Source of the DNA: Bradyrhizobium sp. CER78
Lineage (GTDB): Bacteria > Pseudomonadota > Alphaproteobacteria > Rhizobiales > Xanthobacteraceae
DNA: 64,000 nucleotides
Reading direction: 5' to 3'
Assembly: GCF_029846235.1 (NCBI RefSeq)
Contig: NZ_JARVWP010000018.1
Location: forward strand, 1-64,000
In this document: one piece after another, positions 8,238 through 15,539 of the stretch
How the letters are laid out: the number at the start of each line of letters is the position of its first letter
Position numbering within the stretch: the stretch's first letter is position 1
Made by a program: the position numbers and the translations under genes
Notes under the pieces: generated by a model
Databases searched by the model: none
Told to the model about the DNA's origin: nothing
Seen by the model: only the letters and a program-made list of their open reading frames with translations

Positions 8238-8247
8238 CCGCTTTCTC

Positions 8248-8392
8248 GTCATTCCGGGGCGCGCCTCTTGGCGCGAGCCCGGAATCCATTTCGTCGCAGT
8301 GACGGTTGCTGGAGCGCCCCGCAACCAATCATCTACGTCAGATGCTGACCAATGGATTCCGGGCTCGCGCTTCGCGCGCCCCGGAATGACGC
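8248..8392. repeat. Palindromic intergenic repeat, family C
   Basis: Long inverted repeat with arms cgtcattccggggcgcgc and gcgcgccccggaatgacg, each with a secondary aatcca / ggattc pairing. It separates the convergent atzF and gntR genes, a normal place for a bidirectional terminator. A shorter relative is at 32815-32896. Confidence 0.7.
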
Positions 8393-8414
8393 GCTGATAG
8401 GTTTGAGCACCGAG

Positions 8415-9146
8415 CTACACCGACACCGCGTAGGTTTCGTATTCCCCGCGCACCTGCTCGATATGCGCGCGCATCGCTGCCGCAGCGCCCGCCTTGTCGC
8501 CGCGCAGGATGGCGACGACGACGCGGTCGTGCTCGGCGTGGGATTTTGCCAGGCGCCCGAGGTTGCGGAACTGGGCGCGGCGGAACGGCTGTACTCGCAC
8601 CCGCGTCGCGAGCGTGATCTCGGCGATGTAGGCGTTCTGCGAGCCGGCATAGATCGCGTTGTGGAAGCGCTCATTGACCTCGTGGAAGCGCTCGGGATTG
8701 CCGGTGTAGCTCAAGACCCGCAGCTCCTCGTGGATCGCCTCCAGCGCGTGACGCTCCGCGGGCGTCATGCGCTCGGCGGCGAGGCCGGCGCAGATCGCTT
8801 CCAGCTCGGCCATCGCCTCGAACATGCCGGTGAGTCTTTCAAGCGAAGGCCGCGCCACCACGGCGCCGCGATGCGCGCGGGCATCGATCAGGCCGCTCGC
8901 GGCCAGCTGCCGCAGCGCCTCGCGCACCGGCGTGCGCGAGACATTGAAGCGGCGCGCCAGATCGGTCTCATCGAGACCGGCGCCCGGCGGCAGCGTGCCG
9001 CGCACGATCTCGTCGGCGAGTTGCAGGCGCAGCTCTTCGGCGCGTGTGACCTTGTCGACCAGCGACGACGGGCGATCGACGCGCGGCACGACCGGTTCGG
9101 GTTCAGTGGCTTGCTGCGCGCGGGTCGGCAGATCGTCCAGGCTCAT
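8415..9146 (-). CDS. GntR-family (FadR/VanR subgroup) regulator of the atz locus
   Basis: 243 aa. The N-terminal winged helix includes PPGAGLDETDLARRFNVSRTPVREALRQLAASGLI, and a C-terminal all-helical FCD ligand domain follows (roughly residues 100-230, with His in ERFHEVNERFHNAIY as a typical metal/ligand site). It is the last gene of the ABC-atzG-atzE-atzH run, 17 bases after atzH, so it is probably autoregulated with the pathway it controls. The ligand is likely a pathway intermediate or the transported compound. The palindrome at 6355-6366 is a candidate site at the atzF promoter. Confidence 0.88.
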   Translation of the reverse strand: MSLDDLPTRAQQATEPEPVVPRVDRPSSLVDKVTRAEELRLQLADEIVRGTLPPGAGLDETDLARRFNVSRTPVREALRQLAASGLIDARAHRGAVVARPSLERLTGMFEAMAELEAICAGLAAERMTPAERHALEAIHEELRVLSYTGNPERFHEVNERFHNAIYAGSQNAYIAEITLATRVRVQPFRRAQFRNLGRLAKSHAEHDRVVVAILRGDKAGAAAAMRAHIEQVRGEYETYAVSV

Positions 9147-9163
9147 GGTTCAAGCGCTCTTGT

Positions 9164-9556
9164 TCAAACGCCTTTGGGCTCGTCGATGACGCTGACATGG
9201 GCCGCGACGATTCTCCAGCCCTCGGGGAAACGAATCCACGTCTGCATCTGCCGCCCCACCCTACCTGGAGTGCTGTCTCGATAGAACAGCGTCGAGGCGA
9301 TCGCGGTGTCGCGGCCATAGGTCGTGATCACTGTACGGTCGATCTTGCGCATCAGGCCGACCGGCGAGCGCCCGGCGCGAAACGCCATGATCTCGGCGTA
9401 GCCATAAAGGTTCTCGCCGATGCCGTAGCGCAGCGTGCGGCTGTCGTTGCGGAACAACTCATCGAGCACCGCGACGTCATTCGACACCAGCGCCCTCTCG
9501 TAGCGTTCGAACTGCGCCGTCACTTCGGCAAGCACGTCGGGAAGATCAATATCCAT
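9164..9556 (-). CDS. atzH: AtzH-like protein (SnoaL/NTF2-like fold; 1,3-dicarboxyurea amidohydrolase family)
   Basis: 130 aa single NTF2-like domain (DUF3225 group). Family signatures are RTLRYGIGENLYGYAEI, FRAGRSPVG, ITTYGRDTAIASTLF and the C-terminal PEGWRIVAAHVSVID. In Pseudomonas ADP, AtzH is a decarboxylating amidohydrolase that rescues 1,3-dicarboxyurea formed by AtzE and so feeds allophanate hydrolase. The ATG lies one base after the atzE stop with AGAGGAAT ahead of it, so translation is coupled to atzE. The order atzG-atzE-atzH is the same as in known cyanuric acid operons. Confidence 0.85.
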   Translation of the reverse strand: MDIDLPDVLAEVTAQFERYERALVSNDVAVLDELFRNDSRTLRYGIGENLYGYAEIMAFRAGRSPVGLMRKIDRTVITTYGRDTAIASTLFYRDSTPGRVGRQMQTWIRFPEGWRIVAAHVSVIDEPKGV

Positions 9557-9557
9557 C

Positions 9558-10955
9558 TTATATTCCTCTCGGCGCAGGCGCATTCGCAACGCCCATCTGT
9601 TCGAGCGCGTAGGCGACCCGCAGCGCGATGTCCTCGCGCCAGGGCGCGGCGATAATCTGAACGCCGATCGGCATCGGTTCAAGCGGCACCGGCACGGCGA
9701 CAACCGGCAGGCCGATGAAGGAGATCGGCTGGGTATGGATACCGATATTGGGCCGCACCGGAAGCTCGACTCCATCGAGCGTAAAATTGGCCTGACCGAT
9801 CTTCGGTGCGGTGCACGGGGTTGCCGGCGCCAGGATCACGTCAACCGACTGGAACAGCTCCAGCGCCCTGGCACGATACCAGCGGCGGAACTTCTGCGCC
9901 TTGTCGACATGGACCGCCGAGACCATCGCGCCCGCAAACAAGCGGTCGCGCACCGCCGGATCGAAATCGTTCGGACGCGTGCGCAGCCGATCGAGGTGCA
10001 GCGCCGCGCCCTCGGTCGTGGTGATGATGAAGGCCGCCGCACGGGCGCGCGCCGCTTCCGGCAACTCCACGGTCCGCGTCGCGCCGAGCGCCTTTGCCAC
10101 GCGCGCGACGGCTTCGACCGCCTCCGGCAACAGATTCTGCTGGAAATAGCCGCCGGCGATCGCAACCCGCAGCCCGCCGATGCCTTCGGCAAGCAGCGGC
10201 ATCGTCGGCTCGACCGGCCGCGCGACGCAGGCGGGATCGTCAGTGTCAGGCCCCTGCATGACGTCGTAGGCGAGCGCGAGATCCGTCACGCTACGCGCAA
10301 ACGGACCGAGATGATCGAGGCTCGCGACGAACGGAAAGGATCGCGCGCGCGACAACCTTCCATAGGTCGGCTTCAGGCCGAAGATGCCGCAGAATGACGA
10401 CGGCACCCGGATCGAGCCGTTGGTATCGGAGCCGAGCGCGATCGGCACCAGCGCGCCGCCGACGGCACTGCCGGAGCCGCCCGAGGAGCCGCCCGCCATC
10501 CGCGCCGGATCGTGCGGATTGCGCGACGGACCGTCATGCGCGTTCTCACCGGTGAAGTCGTAGGCGTATTCGCCCATGTTGAGCGCGCCGACCAGCACGG
10601 CGCCGGCCGCCTCCATCCGTTCGATCAGCGTGGCATCGCGCGGCGAGGCCGGCAGCTCGCGATTGATTTTGGAGCCGGCGCGGGTCGAGAGGCCCTGCAC
10701 ATCGAACAGGTTCTTGACCGCGAAGGGCACGCCGGCGAGCGGGCCGACCGATTTTCCGGCTGCGATCTCCGCATCGATCGCACGCGCCTTTGCACGCGCG
10801 CGATCGGCGGTGACGTCGGTGAAGGCATTGAGGACCTTGTCGCACGCCGCGATGCGCGCGAGCGCCGCCTCGGTTGCGGCAAGCGCAGTGATCTTGCGGC
10901 TCGCGACGGCCTGCGCGATTTCGGCGGCTGACATGGACGCGGAAGTTTCGGACAT
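9558..10955 (-). CDS. atzE: AtzE-like amidase (1-carboxybiuret hydrolase catalytic subunit)
   Basis: 465 aa amidase-signature enzyme. It shows Lys in PFAVKNLFDV, the loop AGGSSGGSGSAV and the nucleophile segment SDTNGSIRVP, giving a complete Ser-cisSer-Lys triad. It is GatA-like but is encoded with a 59-aa AtzG partner instead of the GatC/GatB set. In the cyanuric acid pathway the AtzE-AtzG complex deaminates 1-carboxybiuret. The start was taken at the ATG 7 bases after the atzG stop rather than the longer open frame upstream, which would overlap atzG. Because no ring-opening hydrolase is near, its real substrate here may be a related N-carbamoyl compound. Confidence 0.88.
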   Translation of the reverse strand: MSETSASMSAAEIAQAVASRKITALAATEAALARIAACDKVLNAFTDVTADRARAKARAIDAEIAAGKSVGPLAGVPFAVKNLFDVQGLSTRAGSKINRELPASPRDATLIERMEAAGAVLVGALNMGEYAYDFTGENAHDGPSRNPHDPARMAGGSSGGSGSAVGGALVPIALGSDTNGSIRVPSSFCGIFGLKPTYGRLSRARSFPFVASLDHLGPFARSVTDLALAYDVMQGPDTDDPACVARPVEPTMPLLAEGIGGLRVAIAGGYFQQNLLPEAVEAVARVAKALGATRTVELPEAARARAAAFIITTTEGAALHLDRLRTRPNDFDPAVRDRLFAGAMVSAVHVDKAQKFRRWYRARALELFQSVDVILAPATPCTAPKIGQANFTLDGVELPVRPNIGIHTQPISFIGLPVVAVPVPLEPMPIGVQIIAAPWREDIALRVAYALEQMGVANAPAPRGI

Positions 10956-10962
10956 CGCGATC

Positions 10963-11142
10963 TCAGGCCGAATAGATCGCAGCCGAGGCGGCGTCATCGG
11001 GCAGCGCGAAGTCGTCGACCAGTTTCGCCAGCCGCAGCGCGACCTCGAGATTGGCGCGCACCGCCGGACGCCAGGCATCTTCCAGCGGCAGCTCCATCGC
11101 GCGGGCGGCGGCATTCACGTAGTCGTCGAGATGATCGGCCAT
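10963..11142 (-). CDS. atzG: AtzG-like small subunit (DUF4089, GatC-like)
   Basis: 59 aa, starting MADHLDDYVNAAARAMELPL and rich in helix-forming residues. It matches the AtzG/DUF4089 family, a GatC-like adaptor needed for AtzE stability and activity. The start codon has GGGAG eight bases upstream. An in-frame ATG nine codons earlier is rejected because it lies inside a palindromic repeat (11166-11211). It sits between the ABC ATPase and atzE on the same strand, 7 bases from atzE. Proteins this short are easily missed, but the context makes it convincing. Confidence 0.85.
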   Translation of the reverse strand: MADHLDDYVNAAARAMELPLEDAWRPAVRANLEVALRLAKLVDDFALPDDAASAAIYSA

Positions 11143-11165
11143 TTCGCTCCCAATAACGATTTTGC

Positions 11166-11211
11166 GCATGATCTATTCGGAAAACCGGTTCCCACTTTTC
11201 CGGATCATGCG
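11166..11211. repeat. Palindromic repeat, family E
   Basis: Hairpin with ends gcatgatc and gatcatgc around paired ggaaaaccgg / ttttccgg segments. Near-copies occur at 48786-48829 and 53612-53656. It fits exactly between the ABC ATPase stop codon and the atzG ribosome-binding site, so it may act as a processing or stability hairpin inside the operon. Confidence 0.75.
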
Positions 11212-13014
11212 TCAGGAAACCGGCAACGGCGGATGCGGGATCGCCGTCAGCAGTTCTTTTGTATAGGCATCCTGCGGATTGCCCAAGACGTCCCCTGACG
11301 TGCCCTGCTCCACGATGCGGCCGGCGCGCATCACGATGACGCGATCACACAGCAGCCGCACCACGTTGAGATCGTGCGACACGAACAGATAGCTCATGCC
11401 CATCGACTGCTTGAGGTCCTGCAGCAGATTGAGCACCACCGCCTGCACCGACACGTCAAGTGCTGCGGTCGGCTCGTCGAGGATCACGAGCTTCGGATGC
11501 AGCGCGATCGCGCGTGCGATGCCGACGCGGGCCTTCTGGCCGCCGGACAGCTGATGCGGAAAGCGGTCCAGGAGATTGACCGGCAGGCCGACCAGCCGTG
11601 CCAGCTCCTCGCAGCGGTCGCGCAGCGCATCGCGCCCTTTGATGTCGCCGAGCTGCATGATCGGGTCCGCGATCGCGCGCGCCGCGGTGAAGCGCGGGTT
11701 GAGGCTGTCGGTCGGATCCTGGAACACCATCTGGATCTGGCTGCGTCGCGGCAGCCGCGCGAAGGATTGCGGCATGATGCCGCCGATGTCCTCGCCGTCG
11801 AACATGATGCGGCCGGAGGTCTGGTCCAATAGCCGCATCACCATCATCGACGTCGTCGACTTGCCGCAGCCTGATTCGCCGACCAGGCCTACGCTCTCGC
11901 CATGGTCGACCTGGAAACTGATGCCGTCGACGGCACGGAAGACCTCTTCCTCGACCGGCGGCTTGCGGCCGAACAGTTTTGTCAGCACCGAGCCCGCGCC
12001 CTGGCGGGGATATTCCTTGACCAGCTTCTCGACTGACAGGAGGGGCTTCTTCTCCCTCTCCCCGTTCTTCACGGGGAGAGGGTTGGGGTGAGGGGCTACA
12101 TCCACGAGCGCAGTATGCGGAGAGTCCCCCTCACCCGCCACGCTGCGCGTGTCGGCCTCTCCCCGCGTGCGGGGAGAGGCAAGAGGGTCCTCCTCCGGCA
12201 ACAAATCCCTGAGCGACACGCCAAGCCGCGGCGTCGCGCGCATCAGCTTCTTCGTGTAGGCGTGCTGGGGCGCGGCGAAGATGTCGGCCGAGACAGCGGT
12301 CTCGACCACGCGGCCCTTCTCCATCACCACGACGCGGTCGCAATAGGCGGCGGCGAGGCCGAGATCGTGCGTGATCAGGATCGTCGACATCGAGCGGCGC
12401 CTGGTCAGTTCGACGATCAAATCCATCACCGCCTTCTGGGTGGTGACGTCGAGGCCGGTGGTCGGCTCGTCTGCGATCAGAAGCTGCGGGTTGCAGGCGA
12501 GCGCAAGCGCGATGACGACGCGCTGGCACATGCCGCCTGACAGTTCGAACGGATAGGCGTGATAGCGCTCGCGCGGTCGCGCGATCTTGACCTGCTCCAG
12601 CGCCTCGATCGCCTTCTCGCCGCGGTCGGTGACCTGGGCCTGCTGCACATGCTGGCGCAGCACGTCCTCGATCTGGTGCCCGACCTTGCGGATCGGATTG
12701 AGGGCGGCACGCGGATTCTGGAAGATCATCGAGACTTCGCGGCCGCGCAGATCGCGCATCTGGCTTTCGGTCGCGGCCTTGACGTCGATGCCGGAGAACA
12801 TCACCGAGCCCTCGGCGATCCGGCCGGCACGATCGAGGATCCGCATCACCGCATATGAGGTCACCGACTTGCCGGAGCCGGACTCGCCGACGATGCCGAC
12901 GGTCTCGCCCTTAGCCACGGAGATGTTGACGTGCTGCACGGCTTTCACGATGCCGCGACGCGTGGTGAACTCGACGGTGAGGTCGCTGACGTCGAGCAAC
13001 GGTTGGGCGGTCAT
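11212..13014 (-). CDS. Peptide-type ABC transporter, double ATP-binding subunit (DppD-DppF fusion)
   Basis: 600 aa with two complete ABC ATPase domains. NBD1 has Walker A GESGSGKS, signature LSGGMCQR and Walker B LLIADEPTTGLD. NBD2 has GESGCGKS, LSGGQKARV and LVILDEPTAALD. Each is followed by an oligopeptide-type C-terminal tail (QHAYTKKLMRATP, QDAYTKELLTAIP). It energises the DppB/DppC permeases encoded upstream on the same strand. The linker between the domains, about residues 277-323, is odd. It is encoded by an intergenic-type palindromic repeat read in frame (see 12050-12180) and includes the low-complexity stretches PRTRGEADTRSVAGEG and PHPNPLPVKNGE. The frame stays open through it, so the fusion protein is probably intact. 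Confidence 0.93.
   Translation of the reverse strand: MTAQPLLDVSDLTVEFTTRRGIVKAVQHVNISVAKGETVGIVGESGSGKSVTSYAVMRILDRAGRIAEGSVMFSGIDVKAATESQMRDLRGREVSMIFQNPRAALNPIRKVGHQIEDVLRQHVQQAQVTDRGEKAIEALEQVKIARPRERYHAYPFELSGGMCQRVVIALALACNPQLLIADEPTTGLDVTTQKAVMDLIVELTRRRSMSTILITHDLGLAAAYCDRVVVMEKGRVVETAVSADIFAAPQHAYTKKLMRATPRLGVSLRDLLPEEDPLASPRTRGEADTRSVAGEGDSPHTALVDVAPHPNPLPVKNGEREKKPLLSVEKLVKEYPRQGAGSVLTKLFGRKPPVEEEVFRAVDGISFQVDHGESVGLVGESGCGKSTTSMMVMRLLDQTSGRIMFDGEDIGGIMPQSFARLPRRSQIQMVFQDPTDSLNPRFTAARAIADPIMQLGDIKGRDALRDRCEELARLVGLPVNLLDRFPHQLSGGQKARVGIARAIALHPKLVILDEPTAALDVSVQAVVLNLLQDLKQSMGMSYLFVSHDLNVVRLLCDRVIVMRAGRIVEQGTSGDVLGNPQDAYTKELLTAIPHPPLPVS
12050..12180. repeat. Family B palindromic repeat inserted in frame in the ABC ATPase gene
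   Basis: The DNA has the same architecture as the intergenic copy at 13136-13283: tctccccgttcttcacgggg, ggttggggtgagggg, ccccctcaccc, cggcctctccccgc...ggggagaggc. It encodes about 45 residues of the inter-domain linker without a stop or frameshift. It is comparable in principle to the Rickettsia palindromic elements that insert into genes. Confidence 0.8.
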
Positions 13015-13054
13015 GCACGTCCCTCCGCATACGAGGCGTCATCCAAGAATCCGC

Positions 13055-13073
13055 AAAACAACCCCATGCAAAG
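13055..13073 (+). repeat. Dispersed motif, family F
   Basis: AAAACAACCCCATGCAAAG occurs here and, base for base, at 53136-53154, in both cases in an intergenic region beside a gene end. It is not palindromic. Function unknown. Confidence 0.5.
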
Positions 13074-13135
13074 GAGGGGAGCGGTAGCGTGACACCGCGC
13101 CGAGACAGTCATCACGTCCTCCGCCGCGGCGGTGT

Positions 13136-13283
13136 GCCCCTTCTCCCCGTTCTTACGGGGAGAAGGTTGGGATGAGGGGCCTCTAGCAACGAACTCAACT
13201 GGCCGAGGAGTTCGCGGAGACTCCCCCTCACCCGGATCGCATTCCATGCGATCCGGCCTCTCCCCGCAGGCGGGGCGAGGCGA
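13136..13283. repeat. Palindromic intergenic repeat, family B
   Basis: Inverted repeat ttctccccgttcttacgggg ... ccctcacccggatcgc / gcgatccgg ... ctctccccgcaggcgggg. With the family F motif it fills the 301-base gap between the dppC-like and ATPase genes of one operon, so read-through or an internal promoter is required for the downstream genes. Confidence 0.75.
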
Positions 13284-13315
13284 AGGAAAAGACGGCGCAG
13301 GCTGGAGATCATCAC

Positions 13316-14215
13316 TCACGTCCTCCGCTGCGGGTCGACGATGTCGCGCAGGCCGTCGCCGAGCAGGTTGAAGCAGAACACCGCGATCATCAGCGCGAGG
13401 CCGGGGAATAGCGCGATCCACCATTCGCCGGACACCATGAAGCCGGCGCCCTCGGCGACCATGATGCCCCACTCGGCGGTCGGCGGCCGGACGCCGAGGC
13501 CGATGAAGGACAGGCCCGCGGCATTGAGGATCGCATAGCCCATGGTCAGCGACATCTGCACGATCATGATCGGCATGATGTTGGGCAGGATGTGCCCGAG
13601 CAGGATGCGGTATTCGCCATTGCCGGACAGCCGCGCCGCCTGCACGAAGCCGGCATTGCGGCGGACATTGGCTTCCGCGCGGGCGACGCGGGCATAGAGC
13701 GGAAAGTTCACGATCGCGGTCGCGATGATGATGTTCTGCACGGTGTTGCCGAGCGCCGCGACAATGCCCATCGCCAGTACGAACAGCGGGAACGCCATGA
13801 TGGTGTCGGCGATGCGGCCGACGATGCGATCGGTCCAGCCGCCGAAATAGCCGGCGGCGATGCCGGCGAGCCCGCCCATCAGGAACACCAGCACGACGGA
13901 GGCAACCGCGATGAAGGTGTCGAGCCGGGTTGCGACGATGACGCGGCTGAAGATGTCACGGCCGAGCTGATCGGTGCCGAACCAGTGCGCGGCGGACGGC
14001 GGCTTCAGCGCTGCCGCGGTGTCGGACGCGAGCGGGTCGTACGGCACCACATAGGGCCCGAACAGCGCGGCGAACATGATCAGGATCAGCAGCGCAAAGG
14101 CAAAGCCGGTGACCTTGTTCTCGCCCAGCACATAACGGGTCTGCTCCAGCACCGCAGCAAGCCCCGAGGTGCGGGCGGGACCTGCGGGTTCGACGGCCGG
14201 CGCTACGCTGCTCAT
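13316..14215 (-). CDS. Peptide-type ABC transporter permease (DppC-like)
   Basis: 299 aa. A cytoplasmic N terminus and first membrane helix (FAFALLILIMFAALFGPYV) are followed by the DppC/OppC N-terminal segment (HWFGTDQLGRDIFSRVIVATR). The BPD_transp_1 domain has about five further helices and an EAA loop around RNAGFVQAARLSGNGEYRIL. It ends with a helix and the typical GDGLRDIVDPQ. It forms the inner-membrane channel with the DppB-like protein encoded 10 bases upstream. With the double ATPase and the Tat-exported binding protein it makes a complete importer, dedicated by context to the atz pathway. Confidence 0.92.
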   Translation of the reverse strand: MSSVAPAVEPAGPARTSGLAAVLEQTRYVLGENKVTGFAFALLILIMFAALFGPYVVPYDPLASDTAAALKPPSAAHWFGTDQLGRDIFSRVIVATRLDTFIAVASVVLVFLMGGLAGIAAGYFGGWTDRIVGRIADTIMAFPLFVLAMGIVAALGNTVQNIIIATAIVNFPLYARVARAEANVRRNAGFVQAARLSGNGEYRILLGHILPNIMPIMIVQMSLTMGYAILNAAGLSFIGLGVRPPTAEWGIMVAEGAGFMVSGEWWIALFPGLALMIAVFCFNLLGDGLRDIVDPQRRT

Positions 14216-14225
14216 ACGCCCCTCC

Positions 14226-15239
14226 CTAACCTTCCAGCCTGACGCGCGGATCGATCACGCCATAGAGGATGTCGATCAGGAGATTGAGCAGCACGTACAT
14301 GACCGCCATGGTCAGCACGAAGCCTTGCACCGGCGCGAAGTCGGAGGCGATCAGCGCCTCCACCGCATAGGAGCCGATGCCGGGCCAGGCGAACACCTTC
14401 TCGACCAGTACATTGGCCCCTAACAGGAACGAGAACACCATGCTGAGCGTGGTGATGACCGGCAGCATCGCGTTGCGGAACGCATAGGTGACGATCACCT
14501 TGCCGGGCGACAGGCCGCTGGCGCGCGCGGTGCGGACGAAATCGGACGCCAGCACCGCCAGCATCGAGGCCCGCGTCATGCGCGCGATCGGCGCCAGCGA
14601 GAAGATCGCGAGCGTCACCGCCGGCAGGATCAATTGGCTGAACGCCGAACGAAACGCCTCGAAGTCGCGCGCGATCAGCGTATCGATCAGATAGAAGCCA
14701 GTGACGGTCGGCGGCGCGCTGTAGAACACGTCGAGCCGGCCGAGCGGCGCCGGTGCCCAGCCGAGCCGGAAATAGAACACGTAAACCAGCACGAGCCCGG
14801 TGAAGAACACCGGCAGCGACACGCCGGCCGTCGTGGTGACGCGGCAGAGATGATCGATCCAGGAGCCCGGCCGCGTCGCTGCCAGCACGCCGAGCGGGAT
14901 CGCGATCACGATCGAGACGACGAGGCCAAGCAGCGTGAGTTCGGCCGATGCCGGCAGGCGGTTGCGCAGCTCGGCGGCCACCGGCTGGCCCGTGGTCAGC
15001 GAAGTGCCGAGATCGCCATGGGCGAGATCGCTGGTGTAGCGCACGAACTGCTCGATCAGCGGCTTGTCGAAGCCGAGCTTCTTCCTGATCTGGTCGACAG
15101 CCTCCTTCGTTGCGGCGGGCCCTGCAAAATACGCCGCGGGATCGCCCGGCAGCGCGCGCGTCAGCAGGAACGTCACGATCACGACCCCGATCAGCGACGG
15201 GATCGCGAACAAGAGCCGCTTGCCGATCAGGGTGAGCAT
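14226..15239 (-). CDS. Peptide-type ABC transporter permease (DppB-like)
   Basis: 337 aa. The N-terminal helix LLFAIPSLIGVVIVTFLLTRALPGDPAAY is the hallmark of DppB/OppB. Six membrane helices follow, with the EAA-like loop FVRTARASGLSPGKVIVTYAFRNAMLPV and the C-terminal LLNLLIDILYGVIDPRVR. It pairs with the DppC-like permease immediately downstream. The start ATG sits at the end of a 300-base gap that contains a family B repeat, separating it from the binding-protein gene of the same strand. Confidence 0.92.
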   Translation of the reverse strand: MLTLIGKRLLFAIPSLIGVVIVTFLLTRALPGDPAAYFAGPAATKEAVDQIRKKLGFDKPLIEQFVRYTSDLAHGDLGTSLTTGQPVAAELRNRLPASAELTLLGLVVSIVIAIPLGVLAATRPGSWIDHLCRVTTTAGVSLPVFFTGLVLVYVFYFRLGWAPAPLGRLDVFYSAPPTVTGFYLIDTLIARDFEAFRSAFSQLILPAVTLAIFSLAPIARMTRASMLAVLASDFVRTARASGLSPGKVIVTYAFRNAMLPVITTLSMVFSFLLGANVLVEKVFAWPGIGSYAVEALIASDFAPVQGFVLTMAVMYVLLNLLIDILYGVIDPRVRLEG

Positions 15240-15280
15240 GGGGCCCTCCCGACATCGAAGAAAGCCACAGCGGGACTGCG

Positions 15281-15488
15281 CGGGCTCCCTCCCCCCTTGC
15301 GGGGGAGGGTTGGGGAGAGGGGTACCGCTTGCTCCGATGCCAGACGAAACGCCCCGCCGATCCGCGCGTAATGCAGCGAATAGTTTGGCACTATCGCGCC
15401 TGAAGTTGTCCTTCCGAGTTCGCGGCTTACCCCTCTCCCCACCCTCCCCCGCAAGGGGGGAGGGAGCCTGAGAGACGTGCTCACCTCA
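15281..15488. repeat. Palindromic intergenic repeat, family B
   Basis: Long inverted repeat: cgggctccctcccc with ttgcgggggaggg and gaggggtaccgc at one end; gcttacccctctcc, cccccgcaaggggggagggagcc and gtgctcacctcac at the other. It shares both ends with the copies at 3.5 and 29.2 kb. It lies within the ABC operon between the binding-protein and permease genes, where it could attenuate transcription or protect the binding-protein mRNA and so raise its level relative to the permeases. Confidence 0.75.
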
Positions 15489-15539
15489 CGTGAATGAACG
15501 CCATGTGCCGATGTCTGGTTGATCATCAGCATCACCGTC

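Noticed and set aside
11143..11169. Nine-codon N-terminal extension of AtzG
   Set aside because: The extra start codon lies in a family E palindrome that recurs elsewhere. The ATG at 11142 has its own ribosome-binding site.
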